NCBI RefSeq assembly: GCF_015352425.1
Contig: NZ_JADKNH010000013.1
Coordinates: 1-64,000, forward strand
Direction of reading: 5' to 3'
DNA length: 64,000 bases
DNA from: Fusibacter ferrireducens
Lineage (GTDB): Bacteria; Bacillota; Clostridia; Peptostreptococcales; Acidaminobacteraceae
Below the pieces are notes generated by a model that was given only the letters and a program-made list of their open reading frames with translations, was not told the origin of the DNA and ran no database searches. Below, piece after piece: positions 17,507 to 25,424 of the stretch. The translations under genes were made by a program, and so were the position numbers. Numbering within the stretch: the stretch's first letter is position 1; each line of letters opens with the position of its first letter.

Positions 17507-18913
17507 ATGAAAACGATAACATTATTCAAAAAGAAAACTCTAATAAAAGATTGGATCAAAAAGCACATAAAAGCCATTGCAGTCACATCCGTTGTAGGCA
17601 TTACCTTCTTGGCTGTTCTTTTCAACTCACTTGCCATTGCAAATAAAGAAGAATCTCCTAAGTTACTGTATGGTACAATTTCTGCACAGGATATCAGTAT
17701 AAACTCTAAAATTCCAGGTCGAATTGCTAAATTATATGTGACAGAAGGTCAATCCGTTAAATCAGGGGATCCCCTTGTTGAAATTACAAGTGATGAACTC
17801 GAAGCCAAAAAAGCACAGCTTCTCGCTCAGATCAATCAAGCTGAAGCCGGCGTGGAGGCATCAAAAGCTTCTGTGGAAATGGCAAATGCAAATTATGAAC
17901 TCGCCAAAGACCGCGTCGCTCAAGCACAAGCTGGTGTCAAAGCGAGTACAAGTCAAAAGGATATGGCGAGTGCCACCAATGATAAAGCTACAAATGGCGC
18001 CAGAACACAAGAGGTTGCTCAGGCGGAAAGTGCTTTCTTATTAATGGATACTACCTATCAACGCGCATTGATCTTATTTGATGGCGGTGCCATCTCACAA
18101 CAGAAATTAGATGAGATTAAAACCCAAAGAGATATCTATGAGCAAACTTTACTGATGGCACAAGAAGGCGCGAGATCGGAAGATAAAATGGCTGTAGCCG
18201 CACAACTCTCCATGGCGCAAGCAGGTATTGCCGCAAGTAATGCCGTCTTGAGTCAAGCTTCTGAAGCTGTTAACATTGCAATGGCACAAGTCAATCAAGC
18301 GAATGCCGGTCTCATCGCATCTGAAGGCAAACTTGAACAAGCCAAGGCAGGTCTTGCAGAGATAGAAGTTTATTTGTCCGAATCTATTATAAAAGCACCT
18401 ATAGACGGTACTGTAACCACATTGAATTCAGATGTTGGCGAACTGGTTTCAACGGGAACTTCTATTGGCACTGTGAGCAATCTTGAGACTTGCTGGGTCA
18501 GTGTTGATCTTGACGAAAGCAAACTCAATGGCTTAAGTGAAGGCCAAACCGTCTCAGTCAACCTACCTGCTTATCCAGATCAATTGTTACAAGGCACTGT
18601 TGTCACCATCAATAAACAACCTGATTTTGCAGTCAAAAAAGCGACCAACGAAAATGGCAATTTAGATCTTGTCTCATATGCTGTAAAGATAGAACTGGAT
18701 AACAATGACGCCCTTTTAAGACCAGGAATGACTGCAACCGTAGATTTCGAGACGCCAGTCATTACAGAGGTAACAACAGATTCTGAGGCACCAGCAAGCT
18801 CTGAGACATCAGTAGACTCTGAGGCACCGGCAAATTCTGAGACATCAGTAGACTCCGTGACACCGGCAAATTCTGAAGCAACAGCAGATTCTGAGACATT
18901 GGATGTGGAATAA
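17507..18913 (+). CDS. HlyD-family membrane fusion/adaptor protein
   Basis: 468 residues. N-terminal membrane anchor (about 25-45, VTSVVGITFLAVLFNSLAIA). First lipoyl half-motif at about 60-90 (SKIPGRIAKLYVTEGQSVKS), long coiled-coil hairpin about 95-285 rich in Ala/Gln, second lipoyl half (SIIKAPIDGTVTTLNSDVGE), then beta-barrel to about 410. The last 43 residues (426-468) are seven 6-residue Ser/Glu/Ala/Thr repeats absent from usual HlyD proteins. It should link the inner-membrane permeases to the TolC-like protein. The closest known layout is YbhG with YbhS/YbhR. The stop shares one base with the next gene's ATG (TAATG). Confidence 0.9.
   Translation: MKTITLFKKKTLIKDWIKKHIKAIAVTSVVGITFLAVLFNSLAIANKEESPKLLYGTISAQDISINSKIPGRIAKLYVTEGQSVKSGDPLVEITSDELEAKKAQLLAQINQAEAGVEASKASVEMANANYELAKDRVAQAQAGVKASTSQKDMASATNDKATNGARTQEVAQAESAFLLMDTTYQRALILFDGGAISQQKLDEIKTQRDIYEQTLLMAQEGARSEDKMAVAAQLSMAQAGIAASNAVLSQASEAVNIAMAQVNQANAGLIASEGKLEQAKAGLAEIEVYLSESIIKAPIDGTVTTLNSDVGELVSTGTSIGTVSNLETCWVSVDLDESKLNGLSEGQTVSVNLPAYPDQLLQGTVVTINKQPDFAVKKATNENGNLDLVSYAVKIELDNNDALLRPGMTATVDFETPVITEVTTDSEAPASSETSVDSEAPANSETSVDSVTPANSEATADSETLDVE
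18782..18907 (+). repeat. Seven tandem 18-bp repeats at the 3' end of the HlyD gene
   Basis: Units start TCTGAG and alternate GCACCAGCAAGC-like and ACATCAGTAGAC-like second halves, so the array is also a 36-bp pattern. In frame, it encodes an acidic Ser-rich tail of hexapeptides such as SEAPAS and SETSVD. The last units are more diverged. Repeat number could vary between strains. Confidence 0.85.
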
Positions 18914-20109
18914 TGGTACAAAAAAGCTTTTTAGAAGAATTGAATAGATTTGAAAAGGAAAAAATATTGTTCATTGTATTGTTCATCATACCAATACTCA
19001 GTACCTTTATTCTTGGAATTGCCTTTTCTTCTGAAGTCATTGATCATATTCCAATGGCAGTCGTTGACTATGACCACACCGATTTCAGCCGCAAATTGAT
19101 AAATGCGTTTTCAGATAATGATGCCTTTGATGTCATTTATTATCCTGAAAATGATCGTGAACTTGAAGCGTTAATGCGAGACAGTAAGGTGCGCGTGTCG
19201 ATGGTCATCCCACATAATTTTTATAATGATGTTCAACAACTTAAATCGCCCACTGTCCTCATGGCCTACGATGGCTCGCATATGTCCATGACAAGTGTTT
19301 CAAAGTCCAAATCGATGGAAATTCTTCTAACTTATAAAGCTGGTGCTACGATTAATCATCTTCAGTCCAGATTAAATCTTTCCTATGATGAGGCGTTTAA
19401 CATCACTCAAGCATTTCATTTTTCAAACAGAATGTTCTATAATCCAAACAAGAGTTTCAAGGACTTTCTCACCCCACCATTAATGGCCGGTGTGGTTCAA
19501 GCGTCAATCGTCTTAACAGCCACGGTCTCTATTGATCACAAAATTTATCAAAAGAACCGTCGACAAAGAAGAGGGTATGCCTTGGGGAAAACTCTATTTT
19601 ATGCGCTTGCAGGTACACTTTCCATGATTTTTTGTATAATCATTCAAGCCAAGGTTTTTCATGTTGCTTTCATAGGTAACATAGCAGATGCACTTATTCT
19701 CACGTTAGCATATACTTTTGCAGTTTCAAGCTTTTGTGTGCTTATATCTGCAATCATTAGCAACCGTATGATCTCCTTAATTGGTGGCGGCGTCATCTTT
19801 ATTCCAAACTCCATTATGGCGGGAACAACTTGGCCTCTTTATGCTATGCCAATAGGGTATCAATGCTTTGCAAAATACGTTCCCTTTATGCACTACATTA
19901 TTAATCTCAGAGATATTTATCTTAAAGGTATTTCCTTGGCAACCCTAAAAGGTGATTTGATCTATTTAGCACTTTTTTCCTGCATCGTTATCATAATTAC
20001 TGAAAGTGTCTTATTCATTGCCGACGTCGAAATTGACAAAGATCAAGGAAAGGAGGCCAGTGATGGCATTTATCCAGAGCTTCAAAGCGGCATTTCAATG
20101 CATATTTAA
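18913..20109 (+). CDS. ABC-2 type transporter permease (YbhS/YhhJ-like)
   Basis: 398 residues: one membrane segment at about 18-38, a large extracytoplasmic domain (about 40-190), then five membrane segments (for example SFCVLISAIISNRMISLIGG). This is the ABC-2 permease plan of the YbhS/YbhR/YhhJ group, partners of HlyD-type adaptors. The motif LIGGGVIFIPNSIMAGTTWP followed by YVPFMHYI is typical. It overlaps HlyD by one base and the next permease by 47 bases. No ATP-binding protein is encoded next to it, so the energising subunit must come from elsewhere. Confidence 0.88.
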   Translation: MVQKSFLEELNRFEKEKILFIVLFIIPILSTFILGIAFSSEVIDHIPMAVVDYDHTDFSRKLINAFSDNDAFDVIYYPENDRELEALMRDSKVRVSMVIPHNFYNDVQQLKSPTVLMAYDGSHMSMTSVSKSKSMEILLTYKAGATINHLQSRLNLSYDEAFNITQAFHFSNRMFYNPNKSFKDFLTPPLMAGVVQASIVLTATVSIDHKIYQKNRRQRRGYALGKTLFYALAGTLSMIFCIIIQAKVFHVAFIGNIADALILTLAYTFAVSSFCVLISAIISNRMISLIGGGVIFIPNSIMAGTTWPLYAMPIGYQCFAKYVPFMHYIINLRDIYLKGISLATLKGDLIYLALFSCIVIIITESVLFIADVEIDKDQGKEASDGIYPELQSGISMHI

Positions 20110-21202
20110 ATATAAAGGTCTGCTCATTATACTTTTTATTGGACCTATTTTCTTAACTTTGCTCTTTGGTGGCGTTTATTCTAATGACTATGTAAACGAT
20201 ATGCCCATTGCCATTCTCGATGAAGATGCTTCCAATTTGAGTCAATATGTTGCAAACACTTTTAGCGTAAGTGATCGGTTTGAAATCGCTTATTATCCAA
20301 ATTCACGTGCTGAGATGCAAAAGTTGATGGATGACGGCACTATTGCCATGGGCATCTGGATTCCAAAAGACTTTGAAAGAAGCGTCACGGCCTTTCAATC
20401 TGCAGAAATCATTGCCATCATTGACGGTTCCAATAATGTGGTTGCTGGCAATGCATATGCTCAAGCCACTGCGATCATACAAACCATTTCAGCAGGTGTT
20501 GAGATGAAACTTATTGCTGCCAAAGGCATGAGCAATGCAATGGCTAAAAATACGGCTTTGGTATACAACGTAAGCGAGCGCATCCTATTTGATCCCAAAA
20601 TGACTTATATGAACTACCTGATGATTTGTTTCTTCGCAGTCTTTATACAACAACTGATGATGTCTGCTATGGGCGGCATTTTCAATAGAGAACGTGAAAC
20701 TCTTTTAAAGGGCAATGTCCTGATCAATCTGATTGCCACAACGAGTGCATGTATTGTTGGTATGACACCTGCGCTTATAATAAGCATGGTTTTACTTAAA
20801 AATTTGTTTCATATTCCAATCATCGGGAACCTCTGGACAGCTTCACTCATGACCTTAATTTTCATGTTTTCACTCACCGGCCCTGCCTCAGTGCTCTCGG
20901 GCCTTACGAGAGATCGTGTCAAATTTGCGCAGATATCATTTATGCTCTCTGTGCCAACGCTTGTAACCAGTGGATGTGTTTGGCCACTTGAAGAAATGCC
21001 AAATATGCTCAAAATCGTGGTCCAATTATTTTGGCCTCTGATTCAGTTTGCCAAACCTTTACAAGAAGTATTAATCAAGGGCCGAGCCTTTGAGACAGTA
21101 CGCCCCCAAGTTTTATCATTAGTTGTCTTTACAATTGTGTGGACGCTGATTGGATGGCAGGTTTATAAGAGAGACACTATTTCTCCACAAAATAATATAT
21201 AA
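20063..21202 (+). CDS. ABC-2 type transporter permease, second subunit (YbhR-like)
   Basis: About 379 residues with the same plan as the preceding permease: membrane segment 15-35 (LLIILFIGPIFLTLLFGGVY), external domain, five C-terminal membrane segments, and VPTLVTSGCVWPLEEMPNML near the end. The ATG at 20063 has a strong AAGGAGG 6 bases upstream, so I prefer it to the in-frame ATG at 20006. This leaves a 47-base overlap with the first permease, suggesting translational coupling. The two probably form a heterodimer. Confidence 0.88.
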   Translation: MAFIQSFKAAFQCIFKYKGLLIILFIGPIFLTLLFGGVYSNDYVNDMPIAILDEDASNLSQYVANTFSVSDRFEIAYYPNSRAEMQKLMDDGTIAMGIWIPKDFERSVTAFQSAEIIAIIDGSNNVVAGNAYAQATAIIQTISAGVEMKLIAAKGMSNAMAKNTALVYNVSERILFDPKMTYMNYLMICFFAVFIQQLMMSAMGGIFNRERETLLKGNVLINLIATTSACIVGMTPALIISMVLLKNLFHIPIIGNLWTASLMTLIFMFSLTGPASVLSGLTRDRVKFAQISFMLSVPTLVTSGCVWPLEEMPNMLKIVVQLFWPLIQFAKPLQEVLIKGRAFETVRPQVLSLVVFTIVWTLIGWQVYKRDTISPQNNI

Positions 21203-21219
21203 ACATCCTATAAGATGCA

Positions 21220-21248
21220 TTGAAGTCCATAAATTAAAAAGATATAAT
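21220..21248 (+). promoter_or_regulatory. Promoter of SLH gene at 21304
   Basis: TTGAAG at 21220-21225, 17-base spacer, consensus TATAAT at 21243-21248. The SLH gene can therefore be transcribed independently of the permease operon just upstream. Confidence 0.7.
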
Positions 21249-21303
21249 GACATGTGTACACATTTTCTTTACTTATCTATTTTAATAATACGGAGGTCAA
21301 TTC

Positions 21304-22857
21304 ATGAAAAAAATCATCCAGATTTTATTAATTCTAGCTCTTGTTCTAATGACATGCCCTACATACGCCACAGATACTGAAACAGCTGCTGATTTGCTCC
21401 TAAAGTATAAATTTATAGCAGGTGACAATGGTGACCCTATGGTTGAAAAGGCACTGACACGAGCTGAAGTTGCCGTTATAATAGCCGAAATGAACGGCGT
21501 TAAAGATACTGCAGCACAATACAAAGGTGCATCCGGTTTTTCAGATGTTGCAGAAGGCAAGTGGTATACACCTTATGTTGCCTATGGCAAAGCAAATGAT
21601 CTTCTCGGTGGGTATCCCGATGGTACCTTTAAACCTGAAGCTGAGGTGACATCAAGAGAATTTGCAGCTTTTCTAATGAATGCGATGGGATATAAAGGTG
21701 ATTATGAATTTGACAATGTTACTTCATTTTCAGCTTCCAAAAATGTTTGGGTTGATGTTAAGGGTGTAAAATTTGTAAGAGGTGATGCCTTTGATGCTTT
21801 ATGGTCTGCTGTAAATCAGCCAGCAAAAGGTTCAACTGTTCCAATTGGTGTGAAAATGGGAAAACTTCCTGCAACTTCTGTGCCGACTCCAGTAAAAGAG
21901 GCTTTTCAGATTTTTGACATAAATGTAAACACTGCTAAAAGCATTCAAATTCAATTTGAAAATCCTATAAAAGACACAAGTCAAATCAATTTTTCGGCAT
22001 TATATCAAGCAAGCACCCTAAATTTCAAAACAAGTTGGGATGCCACTAAAACAACTGTAACATTATCTTCTCCATGGGATTTAAATAGTGGTGATTATAT
22101 CATTACAATAAGTGATATAAGCTCTGATACAAGTATTGTTAAAACTGTCAAAATAGAACCTCAAAAAGTATCTCGAGTTGAGCTAGATTCCAATACAATT
22201 GAAAGATTTAATGACTATATAGGCACTATCGGTTATACCGTGTATGATCAATATGGTGTGGATATTACGAATTCAACTTTAGGCAGAAATCTCAATTTTG
22301 TTGTGGGAACCGATCACCCCAAACCTATAGTAAACTTTGAACATGGAACCATTATCATACAAAAAGGGGCACGCCCTCAGTCATCAAATACATTGAGATT
22401 CGCTCAGAACATAGCGCTTGGCATTATAGATACTGCATCTGGATTTTCTACCAGCTTCGAATTAACCCCTTCATTACTTCCAACTGGTATTCATCAGGTA
22501 GAAATCAAAGGGATTATTGATCAAAATGGCAATAATACTGAGCTGATCTATTCACCTACAAAGGATTATTACCTAGACCTTAGGATATGGGATTCGAATG
22601 GTAGGCAGGTCGTCAATAAAGATGCCTTTGATCAACTTAGCATGGCTGGTCAAGAACTTTTACTCATAATCGCAAGCGATCCTTTCTGTGAAGTGACTAA
22701 AACCGTTCACCCTACCAAATCTGGTGAAGTGGCTTATAAGATTACCTTTAAATCTACGCCAAATGCAACTACAATGGTTACTTTTTTAGCTCAGGTACCT
22801 GAGGCCATTGGATCAACATCGACTTCTACATTTACAACAAAACTTATCAAAGAATAA
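21304..22857 (+). CDS. SLH-domain surface protein
   Basis: 517 residues with a signal peptide (LILALVLMTCPTYA). SLH modules occupy about residues 25-190: a first one with ALTRAEVAVIIAEMNG, a canonical second (FSDVAEGKWYTPYVAYGKAN and GGYPDGTFKPEAEVTSREFA), and a degenerate third. The C-terminal part holds beta-sandwich-like sequence (SGDYIITISDISSDTSIVKT). Its N-terminus closely resembles that of the 946-residue SLH protein at 25425-28265 (both have KFIAGDNGD or GFIAGDNGD), so the two are paralogs flanking the TolC genes. Likely wall-anchored. CGGAGG precedes the ATG. Confidence 0.88.
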   Translation: MKKIIQILLILALVLMTCPTYATDTETAADLLLKYKFIAGDNGDPMVEKALTRAEVAVIIAEMNGVKDTAAQYKGASGFSDVAEGKWYTPYVAYGKANDLLGGYPDGTFKPEAEVTSREFAAFLMNAMGYKGDYEFDNVTSFSASKNVWVDVKGVKFVRGDAFDALWSAVNQPAKGSTVPIGVKMGKLPATSVPTPVKEAFQIFDINVNTAKSIQIQFENPIKDTSQINFSALYQASTLNFKTSWDATKTTVTLSSPWDLNSGDYIITISDISSDTSIVKTVKIEPQKVSRVELDSNTIERFNDYIGTIGYTVYDQYGVDITNSTLGRNLNFVVGTDHPKPIVNFEHGTIIIQKGARPQSSNTLRFAQNIALGIIDTASGFSTSFELTPSLLPTGIHQVEIKGIIDQNGNNTELIYSPTKDYYLDLRIWDSNGRQVVNKDAFDQLSMAGQELLLIIASDPFCEVTKTVHPTKSGEVAYKITFKSTPNATTMVTFLAQVPEAIGSTSTSTFTTKLIKE

Positions 22858-22871
22858 TTTCAAACACTTAA

Positions 22872-22926
22872 AAAGAGGTTCCCTTACACAAGAAAAACTT
22901 GTATGGGCAACCTCTTTCTATTTTTC
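22872..22926. terminator. Bidirectional terminator between converging genes
   Basis: Outer stem AAAGAGGTT/AACCTCTTT with an inner stem ACACAAG/CTTGTAT-type, T runs on both sides (CTTTCTATTTTTC on +, CTTTTTAAG on -). It separates the converging SLH (+) and TolC-like (-) genes. Confidence 0.85.
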
Positions 22927-22940
22927 AATCCAAACGCTTA

Positions 22941-24056
22941 TCAATAGTATCTTAAAAAGTCATGATATGCCTTATAATAACTGTTCAAAGCATTCGTTAG
23001 TCCAATTTCTGCAGATAAGACATCTTTTTCAAGTTTTATGAGTTCAAGTGCAGTAGTCATGCCAAGATCGAATTTTACTTTTTCAACATTTAATTTTGAA
23101 GTTGCTAAAGTCACATTATTCTTAGCAACTTTTATACTTAAACTTAAACTTTTAAGATTATAAAAATCTGTATATACCTTATACTTAATTGCCTTTATCT
23201 GTGCGTCTGTATCATGCTTATTGTCCTCAATACTCTTATTATAATCTTCTAATACTGTAACACTATTTGAATACAATTGATCTACAGTCTTCTTCTCTTC
23301 TATCCTCTCAACAGTTTCTTTCAACCCTACTAAAGTAGAATCATGGGCAATATTTTTTTCACCGAGTTTGTCTAAATCGACTTTAGAGATATCAAAGTAA
23401 TCGCCGATCAATAACGTTTCAAGGTTACTAATATCCATACCATATACCACATCTAAAGAGTCCATCACAAGATAGTTAAAGTTTACAAGTGCAAGATCGT
23501 ATTCTCTCTGAGCAGATTCAATATCTTTTTTCGCCGAATCAAGTGCAATCTCATATGCGAGCAAATCATTACTTGTGATTTTGCCAAGTTGAAGTTCTAA
23601 TGCCTTTTGATCATATTCCTTTTGTGCCGTTTTTGCGACCTCATTATATAATTCAAATTTATTCTGAATTGTTGCCCAATTTACATAATAGTCTAATACG
23701 GATTGTTTGAGCTCAAATTTTTTATCTTCAAGTGATCTTTCTAAACTTGTCAATGTCATTCGAGCATCTATTGGATCTAAGAAAACCTTAGTTGCTCTAT
23801 CTAATACTTCATCTGCCTGATTAATATATGCTTTTAACCTTCTTGATTCTTGTTCAACTTCTTCGACAACTTTCTTTTGAATTTCAATTTTCTTCTCTAT
23901 TGTTTTAAGCGCTTCACTATTCTCAATCAATATTTTTACTGCCTCTTCATATTGAATCAATTTTGGAGCAACTTTAGCAACTTCATTACTTTCAGCAAAT
24001 ACTGCCACTTGAAAGAGTAACGTAAAAATCAACAATAAGCTTCCTATTTTTCTCAT
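22941..24056 (-). CDS. TolC-family-like coiled-coil protein
   Basis: About 371 residues. Signal peptide (MRKIGSLLLIFTLLFQVAVF, then AES). The rest is almost all amphipathic helix in a repeated pattern; the pattern LKSLSLSIKVAKNNVTLATS followed by KFDLGMTTALELIKLEKDV is the typical OEP repeat signature. The second gene of a two-TolC pair, 10 bases after the first, with AGGAGG before the ATG at 24056; the in-frame upstream ATG at 24101 would sit inside the previous gene and lacks a site. Shorter than E. coli TolC, so the beta-barrel strands may be reduced; this needs structure prediction. No adaptor gene adjoins it on this strand. Confidence 0.75.
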   Translation of the reverse strand: MRKIGSLLLIFTLLFQVAVFAESNEVAKVAPKLIQYEEAVKILIENSEALKTIEKKIEIQKKVVEEVEQESRRLKAYINQADEVLDRATKVFLDPIDARMTLTSLERSLEDKKFELKQSVLDYYVNWATIQNKFELYNEVAKTAQKEYDQKALELQLGKITSNDLLAYEIALDSAKKDIESAQREYDLALVNFNYLVMDSLDVVYGMDISNLETLLIGDYFDISKVDLDKLGEKNIAHDSTLVGLKETVERIEEKKTVDQLYSNSVTVLEDYNKSIEDNKHDTDAQIKAIKYKVYTDFYNLKSLSLSIKVAKNNVTLATSKLNVEKVKFDLGMTTALELIKLEKDVLSAEIGLTNALNSYYKAYHDFLRYY

Positions 24057-24066
24057 ATTAATCCTC

Positions 24067-25230
24067 CTATAAACTAATGCCAAATGAAACGAGCAAATCA
24101 ATCTTTTGCGAAAGCAAAATTTTGTCCTGTATCAAACTCAATTTATCTATTTTTGACTTGGAGACGGCTGTTTCGTATTGAAGTCTTTGAGTTGCAGTAA
24201 CCTGTCCTTGCTCTTCCATCTGAGCTAGTTTTTTCAACATGTTGCTGTCATATTCAATTTGAGATTGGGCAACATCAATTTCATCTTCTAATTTATAATA
24301 TTCACTCAAAGCAGAATACAAATTCTTATAAATTTCTTTCTCAAGTCTCTTGATTTCATACTGTCCATCCTCATAGCGTCTATCGAAATCAGCCAAATCA
24401 GAGGCAATCACAAAGTTTTTATACATTGTTATAAACTTTTTTTCATTTTCAAGTGCTTCCATATTCACTTTTGCAGCCGCTAAAACTTGATTTGTCTCCT
24501 TAGCCATTTCATAATATTCTAAAAATGCATTCGAATCATACTTTGAGTCGGTAAACTCAGGCAATACAAATCTATACGTTTTATCTGGCTCTAAACTCGC
24601 AGTGGATTTCACTGTATATTCGAAACCTTTTAATGCATAGTATAACTGATCTCGTGAGAATTGAGTATTTTCAAGGTTGATTTTTGCCGTCTCAAGGTCT
24701 ACTTTACTCACAAGACCTAGTTCTGCCTTCTCAAGGATTTCATCATACGAACGTTTTACATTAGCAAGGTTTTGATCCGATAATTCCAATTGTTTTTCAA
24801 GCGTATCCCTCTTAAACAGCACAGTGTCTGCCGCAGTTACATATCCAACTTCCATCAAATTGATTTGTGCATCCATCGTAGCAAGCTGTGCTTCTAAATT
24901 CATCGTTCTAACAAAATTAGGATAAGCATACTCATAATAGCTGCCTTTTTTTTGTTCCTTATAGCCAGTAGTTCTGTCACCACCATACAACATGTAACCC
25001 GAATTTTTATCTAGCATTGTTATAGTGTCCGCTAGATCCTCACGTGAATCTTTAAGATTTCTCAACGTGATATCCTTCTTCACAACCAAATCGCGGTATT
25101 CACTCAAGCTTAACTCAACAATTTCTTCCTGTGTTTCTGCAAATATTGGCATTGTTCCCATTAGTATTAGAAGTACTGACAAAATGAGTGTACTCAATTT
25201 TTTCCCTATTAACATATTTTTCATACGCAC
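24067..25230 (-). CDS. TolC-family-like coiled-coil protein
   Basis: About 387 residues. Signal peptide (LSTLILSVLLILMGTMPIFA). Long helices with OEP-like repeats (ELGLVSKVDLETAKINLENT in the first half; EEQGQVTATQRLQYETAVSK in the second). Start: AAGGAGG lies 5 bases before a GTG at 25230 and 11 before an ATG at 25224; the GTG has better spacing. It precedes and is probably co-transcribed with the TolC-like gene at 22941-24056. Together they may form a mixed channel or a coiled-coil envelope spacer. Function is inferred from fold only. Confidence 0.75.
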   Translation of the reverse strand: MRMKNMLIGKKLSTLILSVLLILMGTMPIFAETQEEIVELSLSEYRDLVVKKDITLRNLKDSREDLADTITMLDKNSGYMLYGGDRTTGYKEQKKGSYYEYAYPNFVRTMNLEAQLATMDAQINLMEVGYVTAADTVLFKRDTLEKQLELSDQNLANVKRSYDEILEKAELGLVSKVDLETAKINLENTQFSRDQLYYALKGFEYTVKSTASLEPDKTYRFVLPEFTDSKYDSNAFLEYYEMAKETNQVLAAAKVNMEALENEKKFITMYKNFVIASDLADFDRRYEDGQYEIKRLEKEIYKNLYSALSEYYKLEDEIDVAQSQIEYDSNMLKKLAQMEEQGQVTATQRLQYETAVSKSKIDKLSLIQDKILLSQKIDLLVSFGISL

Positions 25231-25372
25231 GATTACCTCCTTATACAATTAAGTCATATCTAGTATTATAACTCTTTTATATAAATAATCACTAGATGAA
25301 CCGAATAATTAACCTTTTTTTTTCTATATTTTAAGAAACAATTAAGAATTCAATAGTAAAATCCGCTTAATT

Positions 25373-25417
25373 CAAAAAAGTGCTACTATGCACCGTCATG
25401 CGGTTGATAATAGCACT
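25373..25417 (-). terminator. Rho-independent terminator of the 946-residue SLH gene
   Basis: AGTGCTA/TAGCACT outer stem with inner ACCG/CGGT pairing, followed by six T on the minus strand. It lies 8 bases after the stop. Confidence 0.85.
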
Positions 25418-25424
25418 CATGAAA

